64,000 nt of DNA from Streptomyces malachitofuscus (lineage in GTDB: Bacteria > Actinomycetota > Actinomycetes > Streptomycetales > Streptomycetaceae): NCBI RefSeq assembly GCF_014650055.1, contig NZ_BMUF01000008.1, forward strand, positions 1-64,000, read 5' to 3'. A model generated the notes under the pieces. The model ran no database searches. It had not been told where the DNA came from and saw nothing but the letters and a program-made list of their open reading frames with translations. Position numbers and translations under genes: made by a program. Shown here piece after piece: positions 16,318-24,303 of this stretch. Within the stretch, counting starts at the first letter, position 1, and every line of letters begins with the position of its first letter.

Positions 16318-17139
16318 ATGCCACTGACCGCCAGGGTCTGTACGCGGGACGGCTGGGCCGTGTCGCACGCGGTCGTCACGCTGACCGACGGGGCCGGTGC
16401 GCAGGTGCTGCGCGCCGGGGCGGACCCCGAGGGTGCCGTACGCGACGCCACCGAGCTGGCGCCGGGGGCGTACACGGTCGTCGTCACCGCCGTCGGGTAC
16501 GCGCCCGCCGCGGCGAGCGCCGTCGTCACCGCGAGCGGACGGGCCGAGGTGGGGACGGTGACGCTCGCCCGGCAGGGCGGGGCCGAACTGCCGCCGCCCG
16601 GGCCGTGGACCGTGGACCCGGCGCACTCGAGCGTGGCCGCCGTCGCCCAGCACCTGGGCATCTCCAGTGTGCGGGGCCGGTTCACGGAGTTCGCGGCCAC
16701 GGTGCGGGTCGCGCCGGACGACGTCACCGAGTCGCGGGTGGAGGCGGTGATCCGGGCGGCGTCCATCGACACCGGCAACGGGATGCGGGACACCCATCTG
16801 CGGTCCGCGGACTTCCTGGACGCCGGCCGGCACCCGGAGATCACCTACCGCTCCACCGGGCTGACCGAGGCGGGCCCCGGGCGCTGGACGGTCCACGGCG
16901 AGCTGTCCCTGCGCGGTGTCGTCCGCCCCGTGGGCCTCGACCTGGCCTACCTCGGCACCGGCGCGGATCCCTGGGGCGGCACCCGGGCGGCCTTCCGCGC
17001 CACGGCCGAACTGCGGCGCGAGGACTTCGCGATGAACTACAACCAGGTGGTGCGGGCCGGTGTCGCCGCGATCGGCACGACCCTGAAGGTGGAGCTCGAC
17101 ATCCAGGCGGTGCGCGGGGAGTCGCTCCCGGCCGTGTGA
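16318..17139 (+). CDS. carboxypeptidase-regulatory-like domain plus YceI domain protein
   Basis: The 273-residue protein joins an N-terminal beta-sandwich (residues about 1-90, PLTARVCTRDGWAVSHAVVTLTDG, ending in PGAYTVVVTAVGYAP) to a YceI lipocalin-like domain. YceI starts at WTVDPAHSSVAAVAQHLGISSVRGRFTEF and includes DTGNGMRDTHLRSADFLD and a C-terminal GTTLKVELDIQ. YceI proteins bind polyisoprenoids or other amphiphiles. The N-terminal domain matches those at the end of the adjacent MFS pump. ATG 16318 follows AAGGAG. No signal peptide is visible, so the protein appears cytoplasmic. Direct cooperation with the pump's domains is inference. Confidence 0.9.
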   Translation: MPLTARVCTRDGWAVSHAVVTLTDGAGAQVLRAGADPEGAVRDATELAPGAYTVVVTAVGYAPAAASAVVTASGRAEVGTVTLARQGGAELPPPGPWTVDPAHSSVAAVAQHLGISSVRGRFTEFAATVRVAPDDVTESRVEAVIRAASIDTGNGMRDTHLRSADFLDAGRHPEITYRSTGLTEAGPGRWTVHGELSLRGVVRPVGLDLAYLGTGADPWGGTRAAFRATAELRREDFAMNYNQVVRAGVAAIGTTLKVELDIQAVRGESLPAV

Positions 17140-17157
17140 GGACCCGTCAGGGCCCGC

Positions 17158-17880
17158 TCAGGGCGTGGCGTGGGCGTCGACGATACGGCGGGCGAGGTCG
17201 CGCAGCTTCACGTTCTCCCGCTGCGAGGCGCGTACCAGGCTGTCGAAGGCGCCGGCCGCGTCGATGTCCAGGCGCTCCATGAGGATGCCGGTGGCCTGGC
17301 CGATCAGGTCCCGGGTGCGCATCGCCTCGGTGAGCTGCTCGCGCACGGTGGCGGAGTCGAGGGCGATGCCGACGTGCGCGGTGAACAGCCGGCCGACCCG
17401 CAGCGCGGCCTCGTCGAAGGCGCGCGGCTTGCGGGCGTACGCGCTGAGCACGGTGAGCCGGCGGCGGTCCTCCCGCAGCCGCAGGGACAGCACGGATCGC
17501 AGGCCCAGCCCGGACAGCGCGTCCTCGCCCCCGTCGCCCTCGCTGTCCTCGACCTCGGCCACCGGGGCGGTCCACAGACGGTGCCAGTAGGGCTGCTGCC
17601 CGGCCGGGGGGTCGCCGTTCTCGGCGGCGCGGACCACCTCGTCGGTCCAGGCGAGCGTGGTGCGCCGGTTGTCGCGCTCTATCACCGAGATGGCGGCGTG
17701 GTCGGCGCCGGGCACCAGGTCCACCGCGAGCCGGACGGCCGTGTCCAGGGTGCTGTCGGGGGTCGACGTCTCGTGCAGTCGGCAGGCCGCGGCCGTCAGC
17801 GCTTCCGCCAGCTCCCCACCGGCAGGGAAACGGGGCAAATCGGAAAACCGGGATGCAGCCACCACGAACCTCTTCGGCAT
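17158..17880 (-). CDS. GAF and ANTAR domain transcription antiterminator
   Basis: The protein of about 240 residues has a GAF-like sensory domain (about residues 35-170, including AAISVIERDNRRTTLAWTD and LSLRLREDRRRLTVLSAYA) followed by a C-terminal ANTAR RNA-binding domain. The ANTAR segment is TRDLIGQATGILMERLDIDAAGAFDSLVRASQRENVKLRDLARRIV. ANTAR proteins bind dual hexaloop RNA and prevent termination. The start is uncertain: ATG 17880 lies against a perfect hairpin, and GTG 17862 has GAAGAGG at ideal spacing inside the longer frame. The upstream region is unusually AT-rich for this genome and holds the promoter. It is convergent with the YceI gene. Confidence 0.88.
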   Translation of the reverse strand: MPKRFVVAASRFSDLPRFPAGGELAEALTAAACRLHETSTPDSTLDTAVRLAVDLVPGADHAAISVIERDNRRTTLAWTDEVVRAAENGDPPAGQQPYWHRLWTAPVAEVEDSEGDGGEDALSGLGLRSVLSLRLREDRRRLTVLSAYARKPRAFDEAALRVGRLFTAHVGIALDSATVREQLTEAMRTRDLIGQATGILMERLDIDAAGAFDSLVRASQRENVKLRDLARRIVDAHATP

Positions 17881-17900
17881 GCACGGCCGAACGGCCGTGC
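17881..17900. promoter_or_regulatory. perfect palindrome abutting the ANTAR gene start
   Basis: Arms GCACGGCCG and CGGCCGTGC are separated by AA and end one base before the ATG codon at 17880. In RNA this would be a stable hairpin occluding initiation at that ATG; in DNA it could be an operator. It also bears on the choice between ATG 17880 and GTG 17862. Confidence 0.45.
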
Positions 17901-18055
17901 GCAGGAGAGCTCCGCAGCACATTCCTGACTGCGAGCACAGGACGTACAGAACTTTAACCGCTTTCACGGACGTGCCTTCACGTGGTGCGGGGTGGACGGG
18001 TGAGACAGCGGCCCGGGTCCGCCCCGCCCCGGCGAAGGCGGCCTAGGCTGACGCC

Positions 18056-18526
18056 ATGGCACCGAACATCGCGACGAACACCCGTGTCTCCCTCGACGAG
18101 TTGCTGGACTTCGTGCGGCCCCGGCACCGGGCGGTCCTGCTGACCCGGCGGGCCGACGGCGGCCCCCAGGGCTCTCCGCTGACCTGCGGGGTCGACGACT
18201 CGGGCCGGATCGTGGTCTCCACCTATCCCGAACGCGCCAAGACCCGCAACGCCAAGAGGGATTCCCGGGTGAGCCTGATCGTCCTCAGTGACGAGTGGAA
18301 CGGGCCCTGGGTGCAGATCGACGGCACCGCGGAGGTGGTCGACCCGCCCGAGTCCGTTGAGCCGCTGGTGGAGTACTACCGGAACATCGCGGGCGAGCAT
18401 CCCGACTGGGACGAGTACCGGGCGGCGATGGTCAAGCAGGGCAAGTCGATCATCCGGATCACTCCGGAGCGCTGGGGCCCGGTGGCGACCGGCGGGTTCC
18501 CGGCCCGGCTGGCCGAGGGGGATTAG
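18056..18526 (+). CDS. PPOX-class F420/FMN-dependent oxidoreductase-like protein
   Basis: The 156-residue split-barrel protein contains RHRAVLLTRRADGGPQGSPL, RIVVSTYPERAKTRNAKRD and RVSLIVLSDEWNGPWVQI. This is the pattern of the pyridoxamine-5'-phosphate-oxidase-like F420-binding group (TIGR03618-type) common in actinobacteria. These small dimeric enzymes bind a deazaflavin or flavin through the Arg/Lys-rich strands. Substrate is unknown. Start ATG 18056 (MAPNIATNTRVSLDELL). It is convergent with the TetR gene downstream. F420 rather than FMN use is inferred from lineage. Confidence 0.88.
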   Translation: MAPNIATNTRVSLDELLDFVRPRHRAVLLTRRADGGPQGSPLTCGVDDSGRIVVSTYPERAKTRNAKRDSRVSLIVLSDEWNGPWVQIDGTAEVVDPPESVEPLVEYYRNIAGEHPDWDEYRAAMVKQGKSIIRITPERWGPVATGGFPARLAEGD

Positions 18527-18547
18527 GCCGGGGGGACCGCCCCCGGC

Positions 18548-19321
18548 TCAGTCCTCGCCGCGGGCCACCATCGCCTCGATGCCCGCGATCAGCAGGTCCA
18601 GGGCGAAGACGAAGTCCCGTTCCAGCATCTCCTCGACGGTGTCGCCGCCGCGGGCCTCCATGATCCTGGCCGACTCCTCGATGACCTCGGAGGCGACCGG
18701 CGCCTGCGTCACCTCGCTCATGGCGTGCCGGTGGTATTCGTCGGCGGTCATGCCGGTGGCGGCGACACGGGCGTGGAAGTGGCCCTCGATGGTGCCGTAG
18801 CCGTACACGAACTGGAAGACGGCCGAGATGGCCCCGGTCACCCCGTGCGCGGGCAGTCCCGTCCTGCGGATGACCTGCTGGATCACCCGGGAGAACGCCA
18901 GCGCGTTGGGCCCGATGTTGAGGAACCGGCCGGCCAGCGGCGACAGCCAGGGGTGGCGCACCAGCAGCGCGCGGTACTCGCGGGCGAGGGCGCGCAGCTG
19001 GTCGCGCCAGTCCTCGTCGGCGGCGGGATCGGGCAGCGTGAGTTCGCCGAAGGTGCGGTCCAGGGCGAGTTCGAGGAGGTCGTCCTTGGTGTCGACGTAC
19101 CAGTAGACGGACATCGCCGTCACGTCCAACTCGGCGGCGAGGCGGCGCATGGAGAACTTGGCCGGGCCCTCGGCGTCCAGCAGCCGTATGGTGACCTCGG
19201 TGATCCTCTCCCGGTCCAGTCCCGACGGCTGCCCGCCGCCGCGGCCGCCCCCGCGGGTCCTGCCCTCCAGCCAGACACTGGTCCGCGGCGCACCGCCGGA
19301 CCGCTGGGCTGCCCTCACCAT
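18548..19321 (-). CDS. TetR family regulator (TetR_C_1 ligand domain)
   Basis: The 257-residue protein has a Gly/Arg-rich N-terminal 35 residues. The TetR helix-turn-helix is ITEVTIRLLDAEGPAKFSMRRLAAELDVTAMSVYWYVDTKDDLLEL. The all-helical C-terminal domain includes LRALAREYRALLVRHPWL and FQFVYGYGTIEGHF, as in the tetracycline-repressor-like subgroup. ATG 19321 was chosen for its AGGAAGG site. It lies 72 bp downstream of an MFS exporter gene on the same strand, so the two may be co-transcribed and the repressor may act on the imperfect palindrome upstream of that gene. The ligand is unknown. Confidence 0.9.
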   Translation of the reverse strand: MVRAAQRSGGAPRTSVWLEGRTRGGGRGGGQPSGLDRERITEVTIRLLDAEGPAKFSMRRLAAELDVTAMSVYWYVDTKDDLLELALDRTFGELTLPDPAADEDWRDQLRALAREYRALLVRHPWLSPLAGRFLNIGPNALAFSRVIQQVIRRTGLPAHGVTGAISAVFQFVYGYGTIEGHFHARVAATGMTADEYHRHAMSEVTQAPVASEVIEESARIMEARGGDTVEEMLERDFVFALDLLIAGIEAMVARGED

Positions 19322-19393
19322 GGCGCACCTTCCTCGACGTGCCGACACCGGTTCCTGCCGGGCACCCGTGCCCGGGTGTGCGGGATCCGGCCC

Positions 19394-20917
19394 TCAGGCC
19401 TTCTCCCCCGAGTCTGCCCGGTCCGCCCGGCGCAGCAACGCCGCCGCGATCAGCCCGCCGAGCAGCACGGCCACCGACCCCACCAGCAGACTCGTCTCCA
19501 GCCCCGCGGAGAACGCGTCGGTGATCCGTGCCCGCTCGCCGTCCGAGCCCGCCGCCGCCAGCGCCGCCGGGAGCGAGCCCGCCGCCACCGGTACCAGTGC
19601 CGCGAACCGCGCGTTGAGCACCGCGCCCAGGACGGCGACCCCGAGCCCGTTGCCGAACTCGGCGAGGGTGCCGTTGATCCCGGCGCCGACGCCCGCCTTC
19701 TCACGGGGCACGGAGCTCATCACCGCGTGCGCCATCACCGGACTGCCGATCGCGGTGCCCGCCCCGATCAGGACCAGGCCGAGCAGCGTACCGGCGTAGC
19801 CGTGCTCGGTGAGTACGGCGATCGACACCAGCCCGGCCGCCATCTGCCCCATGCCGAGGCCTATGGCGAGCGGGGTGCCCAGCTTCGCCGCCCACTTGGT
19901 GCCCACGCCCGTGAAGTTCAGGGCGACGACCGTCAGGGCCATCGGCGCGGTGCGCAGTCCCGCCTCCAGGGGGCCGTAGCCGAGGACGAACTGCAGGTAC
20001 TGGGTGAGCAGGAACAGCGCCCCGCCCATGCCGAAGGTGATCAGCACCAGACCGCCGACGGCTCCCGTGAACCGGCGGTTGCGGAAGAAGTGCAGGTCGA
20101 GCATGGGGTGGGGGATCCGGCTCTCCCAGTACGCGAAGGCGCCGAGGACCGCGGCCGCCACCATCGCCGTGCCCAGGACCCGGCCGGAGGTCCAGCCGTG
20201 TTCGGGGCCCGAGATGATCGCGTACACCAGTGCCGTCATGCCGATGGTGGAGAGCACCGCGCCGACCAGGTCGGGGCGGTCGCCCTGCCGGTTCCTGGAC
20301 TCAGGGACGTAGGCGGCGACGGCGGCCAGTCCCAGGACCACCACGGGCAGGTTGACCAGGAAGATCGCGCCCCACCAGAAGTGGTTCAGCATGAACCCGC
20401 CGACCAGCGGACCGGCCGCGAAACCCAGCGAGTTGACGGCGCTCCAGATGCCGATCGCCTTGGGCTGCTCCTCGGGCGTGAAGATCTGCATCACCACGGC
20501 GAGGGTCGTGGTCAGCAGCAGCGCGCCGCCCACTCCCATGCCGGCCCGCGCCGCGATCAGCTGGCCGGACGACTGGGCGAGCCCTGCCACCAGCGATCCG
20601 GCACCGAACAGGGCCAGGCCCACGAGCAGCATCTTCTTGCGGCCGTAGCGGTCGGCGGCATTGCCCGCGGTGAGCAGCAGACCCGACTGCACCAGGGAGT
20701 ACGCGTTGATCATCCACTGGATGTCGGCGGTCGACGCGTCCATCTCCCGGGTGAGCGAGGGGATCGCCACGTTCAGGACGGTGTTGTCCAGCAGCACGGT
20801 GAGCTGCGCGAGACAGATGACGCCGAGGATCAGCCAGCGCCGCGCGTGGCCCTGTGCCGGCCGGTCCGTCCGGTCGGGGATCCGGCCGGGGGCGTGCTCC
20901 TGGGGGGACGTCGTCAT
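19394..20917 (-). CDS. MFS transporter, DHA2 family drug exporter
   Basis: The 507-residue, 14-TM exporter has IPSLTREMDASTADIQWMINAYSLVQSGLLLTAG near the N-terminus, motif A-like NAADRYGRKKMLLVG and motif C-like GMGVGGALLL. It ends in a short basic tail. DHA2 pumps use the proton gradient to expel cationic or amphipathic drugs. ATG 20917 has no ribosome binding site, while TTATAC lies about 10 nt ahead of it, so a leaderless transcript is likely. An imperfect 14-bp inverted repeat spans this promoter. It is paired with the TetR gene downstream. Confidence 0.92.
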   Translation of the reverse strand: MTTSPQEHAPGRIPDRTDRPAQGHARRWLILGVICLAQLTVLLDNTVLNVAIPSLTREMDASTADIQWMINAYSLVQSGLLLTAGNAADRYGRKKMLLVGLALFGAGSLVAGLAQSSGQLIAARAGMGVGGALLLTTTLAVVMQIFTPEEQPKAIGIWSAVNSLGFAAGPLVGGFMLNHFWWGAIFLVNLPVVVLGLAAVAAYVPESRNRQGDRPDLVGAVLSTIGMTALVYAIISGPEHGWTSGRVLGTAMVAAAVLGAFAYWESRIPHPMLDLHFFRNRRFTGAVGGLVLITFGMGGALFLLTQYLQFVLGYGPLEAGLRTAPMALTVVALNFTGVGTKWAAKLGTPLAIGLGMGQMAAGLVSIAVLTEHGYAGTLLGLVLIGAGTAIGSPVMAHAVMSSVPREKAGVGAGINGTLAEFGNGLGVAVLGAVLNARFAALVPVAAGSLPAALAAAGSDGERARITDAFSAGLETSLLVGSVAVLLGGLIAAALLRRADRADSGEKA

Positions 20918-20954
20918 GCTGTACAGCGTATAACATCCCCATACGGCGTACAGC
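20918..20954. promoter_or_regulatory. inverted repeat over the MFS gene promoter (candidate TetR operator)
   Basis: GCTGTACAGCGTAT and ATACGGCGTACAGC are inverted relative to each other with 2 mismatches and a 9-bp spacer. They directly abut the MFS start codon. The TTATAC -10-like element lies within the site, so bound protein would block transcription. Confidence 0.5.
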
Positions 20955-20968
20955 ACGACGGGTGCCCG

Positions 20969-23005
20969 TCAGCCGTCGGTCTTCCTCCGCGTGAGGTCGT
21001 AGAAGGTCGCCGAACCGGCCGTCACCTCCTCGAAGTTCTGCTCCACCCAGGACGCGATCCGTGCGGAGGTGCCGGAGTTCCGGCCCTCGCCCATGCCGCC
21101 GACCATGCTCCCGCCGGCGACGAAGTAGTGGATCCTCCCCTCCGCCACGTACTCCTTGAACCGGTCGAGCGTCGGGGACGGGTCGGTGCCGTTGAATCCG
21201 CCGATCGCCATCACCGGCTCACCGGTGGCGAGCTGGTAACTCGCGGCGTTCTGGGCCCCGACGGCCGCTGCGGCCCAGGTGTGGTCACCGGCGTCCGCCG
21301 CCAGGAGTTCCTTCGCCTCGGAGCCGACGTCCGCGCCGCCGAGCAGGCCGCCCATGCCGCCGGCTTCGGCCGGGGCGTCCGGGCGGGTGCCGCCCGGAGG
21401 CCGTACGGCCCGGCCGGGGGCCGCCTGTCCGTCCTGGCCGCCCGGACCGCCGCCGGGGAAGCCGCCCGCGCCGTCGCCGGGCGGGGTCCGCCCCTGCCGG
21501 CTCCGGTCGCCGCCGGGGAAGCCGCCGTCTCCGGGCCGGCCCCCGCCGCCCATGCCCGTCACCGCCGGACCCGCCGTGACGACGGAACCGGAGTGCGGCT
21601 CCTGCACGGTGCTCAGCGTGTACGACGTCGGACCGGCCAGCGCCGCGACCAGGCCGAGCCCCGCCGCCCCGAGCGTCACCCGGCGCCCCGCCCGGACCGC
21701 GAGGACCAGACCGAGCGCGGCCAGCAGCCCGCCGGCCACCACCGGCCACTTCAGCCAGGGCAGATGGCCGGGCGTGCGGTCGAGCAGGACGTACCCCCAG
21801 GCGGCCGTCGCCGTGACGGCCGCCGCGAGGGTGAGCGACGCCCAGAGCTCCTGCCGCCTCCCCCACAGGGTCACCACGCCCATGCCGACCACGGCCGCGA
21901 GGTAGGGGGCCAGCGCCACCGTGTAGTACTCGTGGAAGATGCCGGCCATGTAGCTGAACACGGCCGTGGTCATCAGCAGCGAACCGCCCCACACCAGGAA
22001 GGACGCCCGGGCGAGGTCGGTCCGCGCCGCCCTGCGGGTGAGGAACAGCCCTCCGGCCAGCAGGATCAGCGCGGCGGGCAGCAGCCAGGAGATCTGGCCG
22101 CCGACCTCGGCGTTGAACATCCGGTCCCAGCCGGTCTCCCCCCACCGTCCGCCGCCGCCCGCTCCGCCGCCCCCGCCGACGCTGCCCGTCTCCTCGCCGT
22201 TGAGCCGGCCGAGGCCGTTGTAGCCGAAGGTCAGCTCCAGGAAGCTGTTGTTCTGCGAGCCGCCGACGTACGGGCGTGAGGACGCGGGCCACAGCTCGAC
22301 GACCGCGACCCACCAGCCGCCCGAGACGACCAGCGCGGCCGTCGCCGACGCCAGCTGCACCAGCCGCTTCCGCAACGGCACCGGGGCGCAGACGCCGTAG
22401 ACGGCCGCGAGGACCGGAAGGATCAGAAAGGCCTGCAGGGTCTTGGCGAGGAACGCGAAGCCGATCGCGACACCGGCCCACACCAGCCACTTCGTACGGC
22501 CGTCCTCGAGGGCCCGGAGGACGAGGTGGCAGGCGACGGACATCAGCAGCGCCAGCATCGCGTCCGGGTTGTTGAACCGGAACATCAGCGCCGCGACCGG
22601 GGTGAGCGCGAGCACGGCGCCCGCGATCAGCCCGGCCGCGGCGCCGGAGCGGCGGCGTACGGCCGCGTACACGACGGCGACCGTGCCGACACCCATGAGC
22701 GCCTCGGGCACGAGGATCGCCCAGGAGTTCAAACCGAAGATCCGCACCGACAGCTGCATCGGCCACAGCGCGGCCGGGGGCTTGTCCACGGTGATGGCGT
22801 TCCCCGCGTCCAGCGAGCCGAAGAAGAAGGCCTTCCAGGACTGGCTGCCCGCCTGAACGGCCGCCGAGTAGAAGGAGTTGGCGTATCCGGAGGCGCTGAG
22901 GTCGTAGAGGTAGAGCAGTCCGGTCGCCAGGAGCAGGGCCAGCAGGGCGGGGCGCGCCCAGCGGGGGTCCGCCGGTGCGTCCGTCCGGTCGTGCCGCGCG
23001 GTCAT
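20969..23005 (-). CDS. GT39-like membrane glycosyltransferase
   Basis: This large multipass protein (678 residues) belongs to the PMT_2/ArnT-like family, which transfers sugars from polyprenyl-phosphate carriers on the outer face of the membrane. The first extracytoplasmic loop has GYANSFYSAAVQAGSQSWKAFFFG and AITVDKPPAALW (acidic residue and DKPP motif). A dozen hydrophobic helices follow. A Gly/Pro-rich linker (residues about 490-570) leads to a C-terminal soluble domain with VMAIGGFNGTDPSPTLDRFKEYVAEGRIHYFV. ATG 23005 overlaps the upstream stop as TGATG; GTG 23008 is the alternative. It is the last gene of an operon with a GT2-GtrA gene and a two-component system. Confidence 0.9.
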   Translation of the reverse strand: MTARHDRTDAPADPRWARPALLALLLATGLLYLYDLSASGYANSFYSAAVQAGSQSWKAFFFGSLDAGNAITVDKPPAALWPMQLSVRIFGLNSWAILVPEALMGVGTVAVVYAAVRRRSGAAAGLIAGAVLALTPVAALMFRFNNPDAMLALLMSVACHLVLRALEDGRTKWLVWAGVAIGFAFLAKTLQAFLILPVLAAVYGVCAPVPLRKRLVQLASATAALVVSGGWWVAVVELWPASSRPYVGGSQNNSFLELTFGYNGLGRLNGEETGSVGGGGGAGGGGRWGETGWDRMFNAEVGGQISWLLPAALILLAGGLFLTRRAARTDLARASFLVWGGSLLMTTAVFSYMAGIFHEYYTVALAPYLAAVVGMGVVTLWGRRQELWASLTLAAAVTATAAWGYVLLDRTPGHLPWLKWPVVAGGLLAALGLVLAVRAGRRVTLGAAGLGLVAALAGPTSYTLSTVQEPHSGSVVTAGPAVTGMGGGGRPGDGGFPGGDRSRQGRTPPGDGAGGFPGGGPGGQDGQAAPGRAVRPPGGTRPDAPAEAGGMGGLLGGADVGSEAKELLAADAGDHTWAAAAVGAQNAASYQLATGEPVMAIGGFNGTDPSPTLDRFKEYVAEGRIHYFVAGGSMVGGMGEGRNSGTSARIASWVEQNFEEVTAGSATFYDLTRRKTDG

Positions 23006-24288
23006 CACACGTTCCTCGGGTCATGGTCGGAGAGGGCGGGGCGGGACGGGGTTCCGTCCGGGAACACCCACGCCCGGAAGAGCAGGAACCGCAGCACGGT
23101 GGCCGCGAGGTTGGCGGCGACGAGCACCGCGAGTTCGGTGGAGTGGGCGGGCTCTCCGCTCGCCGTGTCGAGCGCGAGGAGCGAACCGCTGGTCAGCACC
23201 AGGCCGATACCGAAGACGACCAGTCCCTGCGCCTGATGCCGTACGGCCCCGGCGCGCCCGCGCACCCCGAACGTGAGCCGGCGGTTGGCGGCGGTGTTGG
23301 CGACCGCCGAGACCAGCAGGGCGAGCCCGTTGGCGGTCTGGGAACCGGTGAAGGCCCGGAAGCCGCTGTACAGCAGCAGATAGAACAGGGTGGACAGAAC
23401 GCCGACGGCACAGAAGCCGACCAGCTGGCGGGCCAGCCCCTGCGGTACGTCCTCGAGGTCCCGGTCGCGCGGATCGTCGCCGAAGGGGCGGGCGAGCCGG
23501 TCCAGCGGCAGCGAGCCGGTGGCCAACGCCGTGCCGACCCGCCAGACGCCCTTGAGGTCCTCGGCCGCCGTCCGCACGATGTGCACGGTGGAACGGGGGT
23601 CGTCGACCCAGTCGACCGGCACCTCGTGGATCCGCAGCCCCGCCCGCTCGGCCAGGACCAGCAGCTCGGTGTCGAAGAACCAGCCGCTGTCCTCGACCAG
23701 CGGCAGCAGCACCCGGGCCACGTCACGGCGGATCGCCTTGAACCCGCACTGCGCGTCGGAGAACCGTGCCCGGAGCGAGCCCCGCAGGATCAGGTTGTAG
23801 GAGCGGCTGATGAACTCCCGCTTGGCGCCCCGCACCACCCGTGCGCTGCGGCTCAGCCGGGAGCCGACGGCGAGGTCCGAGTGGCCGGAGATCAGCGGGG
23901 CGACCAGCGGCAGCAGGGCGTTGAGGTCGGTGGACAGGTCGACGTCCATGTAGGCGAGGACGGGGGCGTCCGAGTGCGACCAGGCGGTCCGCAGCGCCCT
24001 GCCGCGTCCCTTCTGCTCGAGGCGGACGGAGCGGACCTCCGCGAGGCGGTCCGCCAGCCGCCCGGCCACGTGCGGGGTGCGATCGGTGGACGCGTTGTCG
24101 GCGATCGTGATGCGGAAGGTGTAGGGGAAGGTGCGGGTGAGGTGCTCGTGCAGCCGGCGGACGCACGGCTGGAGGTCCTGCTCCTCGTTGTGTACGGGGA
24201 TCACTACGTCCAGGACCGGCGTGCCGGCTCCGACGGCCGGGAGGTGCTCCCGCGCCGGCAGGGTGCCGGGAGAGGAATCGGTTCGCAT
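23005..24288 (-). CDS. GT2 glycosyltransferase fused to GtrA-like domain
   Basis: The 427-residue bifunctional protein has an N-terminal GT-A domain. VLDVVIPVHNEEQDLQPCV, ADNASTDRTP, the DxD-type MDVDLSTD and CGFKAIRRDVARVLLP match dolichol/polyprenyl-phosphate glycosyltransferases. The C-terminal four-helix GtrA domain starts at VGFCAVGVLSTLFYLLLYSGF and includes NTAANRRLTFGVRGR. Such proteins make and perhaps flip lipid-linked sugars, which suits supply of donor to the GT39 enzyme encoded next. ATG 24288 lies in the loop of a small hairpin (TCGGTTC/GAACCGA). It follows the kinase stop by 15 bp, so it is part of that operon. Confidence 0.9.
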   Translation of the reverse strand: MRTDSSPGTLPAREHLPAVGAGTPVLDVVIPVHNEEQDLQPCVRRLHEHLTRTFPYTFRITIADNASTDRTPHVAGRLADRLAEVRSVRLEQKGRGRALRTAWSHSDAPVLAYMDVDLSTDLNALLPLVAPLISGHSDLAVGSRLSRSARVVRGAKREFISRSYNLILRGSLRARFSDAQCGFKAIRRDVARVLLPLVEDSGWFFDTELLVLAERAGLRIHEVPVDWVDDPRSTVHIVRTAAEDLKGVWRVGTALATGSLPLDRLARPFGDDPRDRDLEDVPQGLARQLVGFCAVGVLSTLFYLLLYSGFRAFTGSQTANGLALLVSAVANTAANRRLTFGVRGRAGAVRHQAQGLVVFGIGLVLTSGSLLALDTASGEPAHSTELAVLVAANLAATVLRFLLFRAWVFPDGTPSRPALSDHDPRNV

Positions 24289-24303
24289 GGGAACCGACTC
24301 TGA

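Noticed and set aside
13650..16844. 1064-codon leftward open frame opposite the MFS fusion gene
   Set aside because: Its composition is Gly/Arg/His/Gln-rich with no domain; the plus strand encodes recognisable MFS and beta-sandwich domains with a ribosome binding site.
18725..22279. 1184-codon rightward open frame across TetR, MFS and GT39 genes
   Set aside because: It spans several well-supported leftward genes and their intergenic gaps and shows no recognisable domain.
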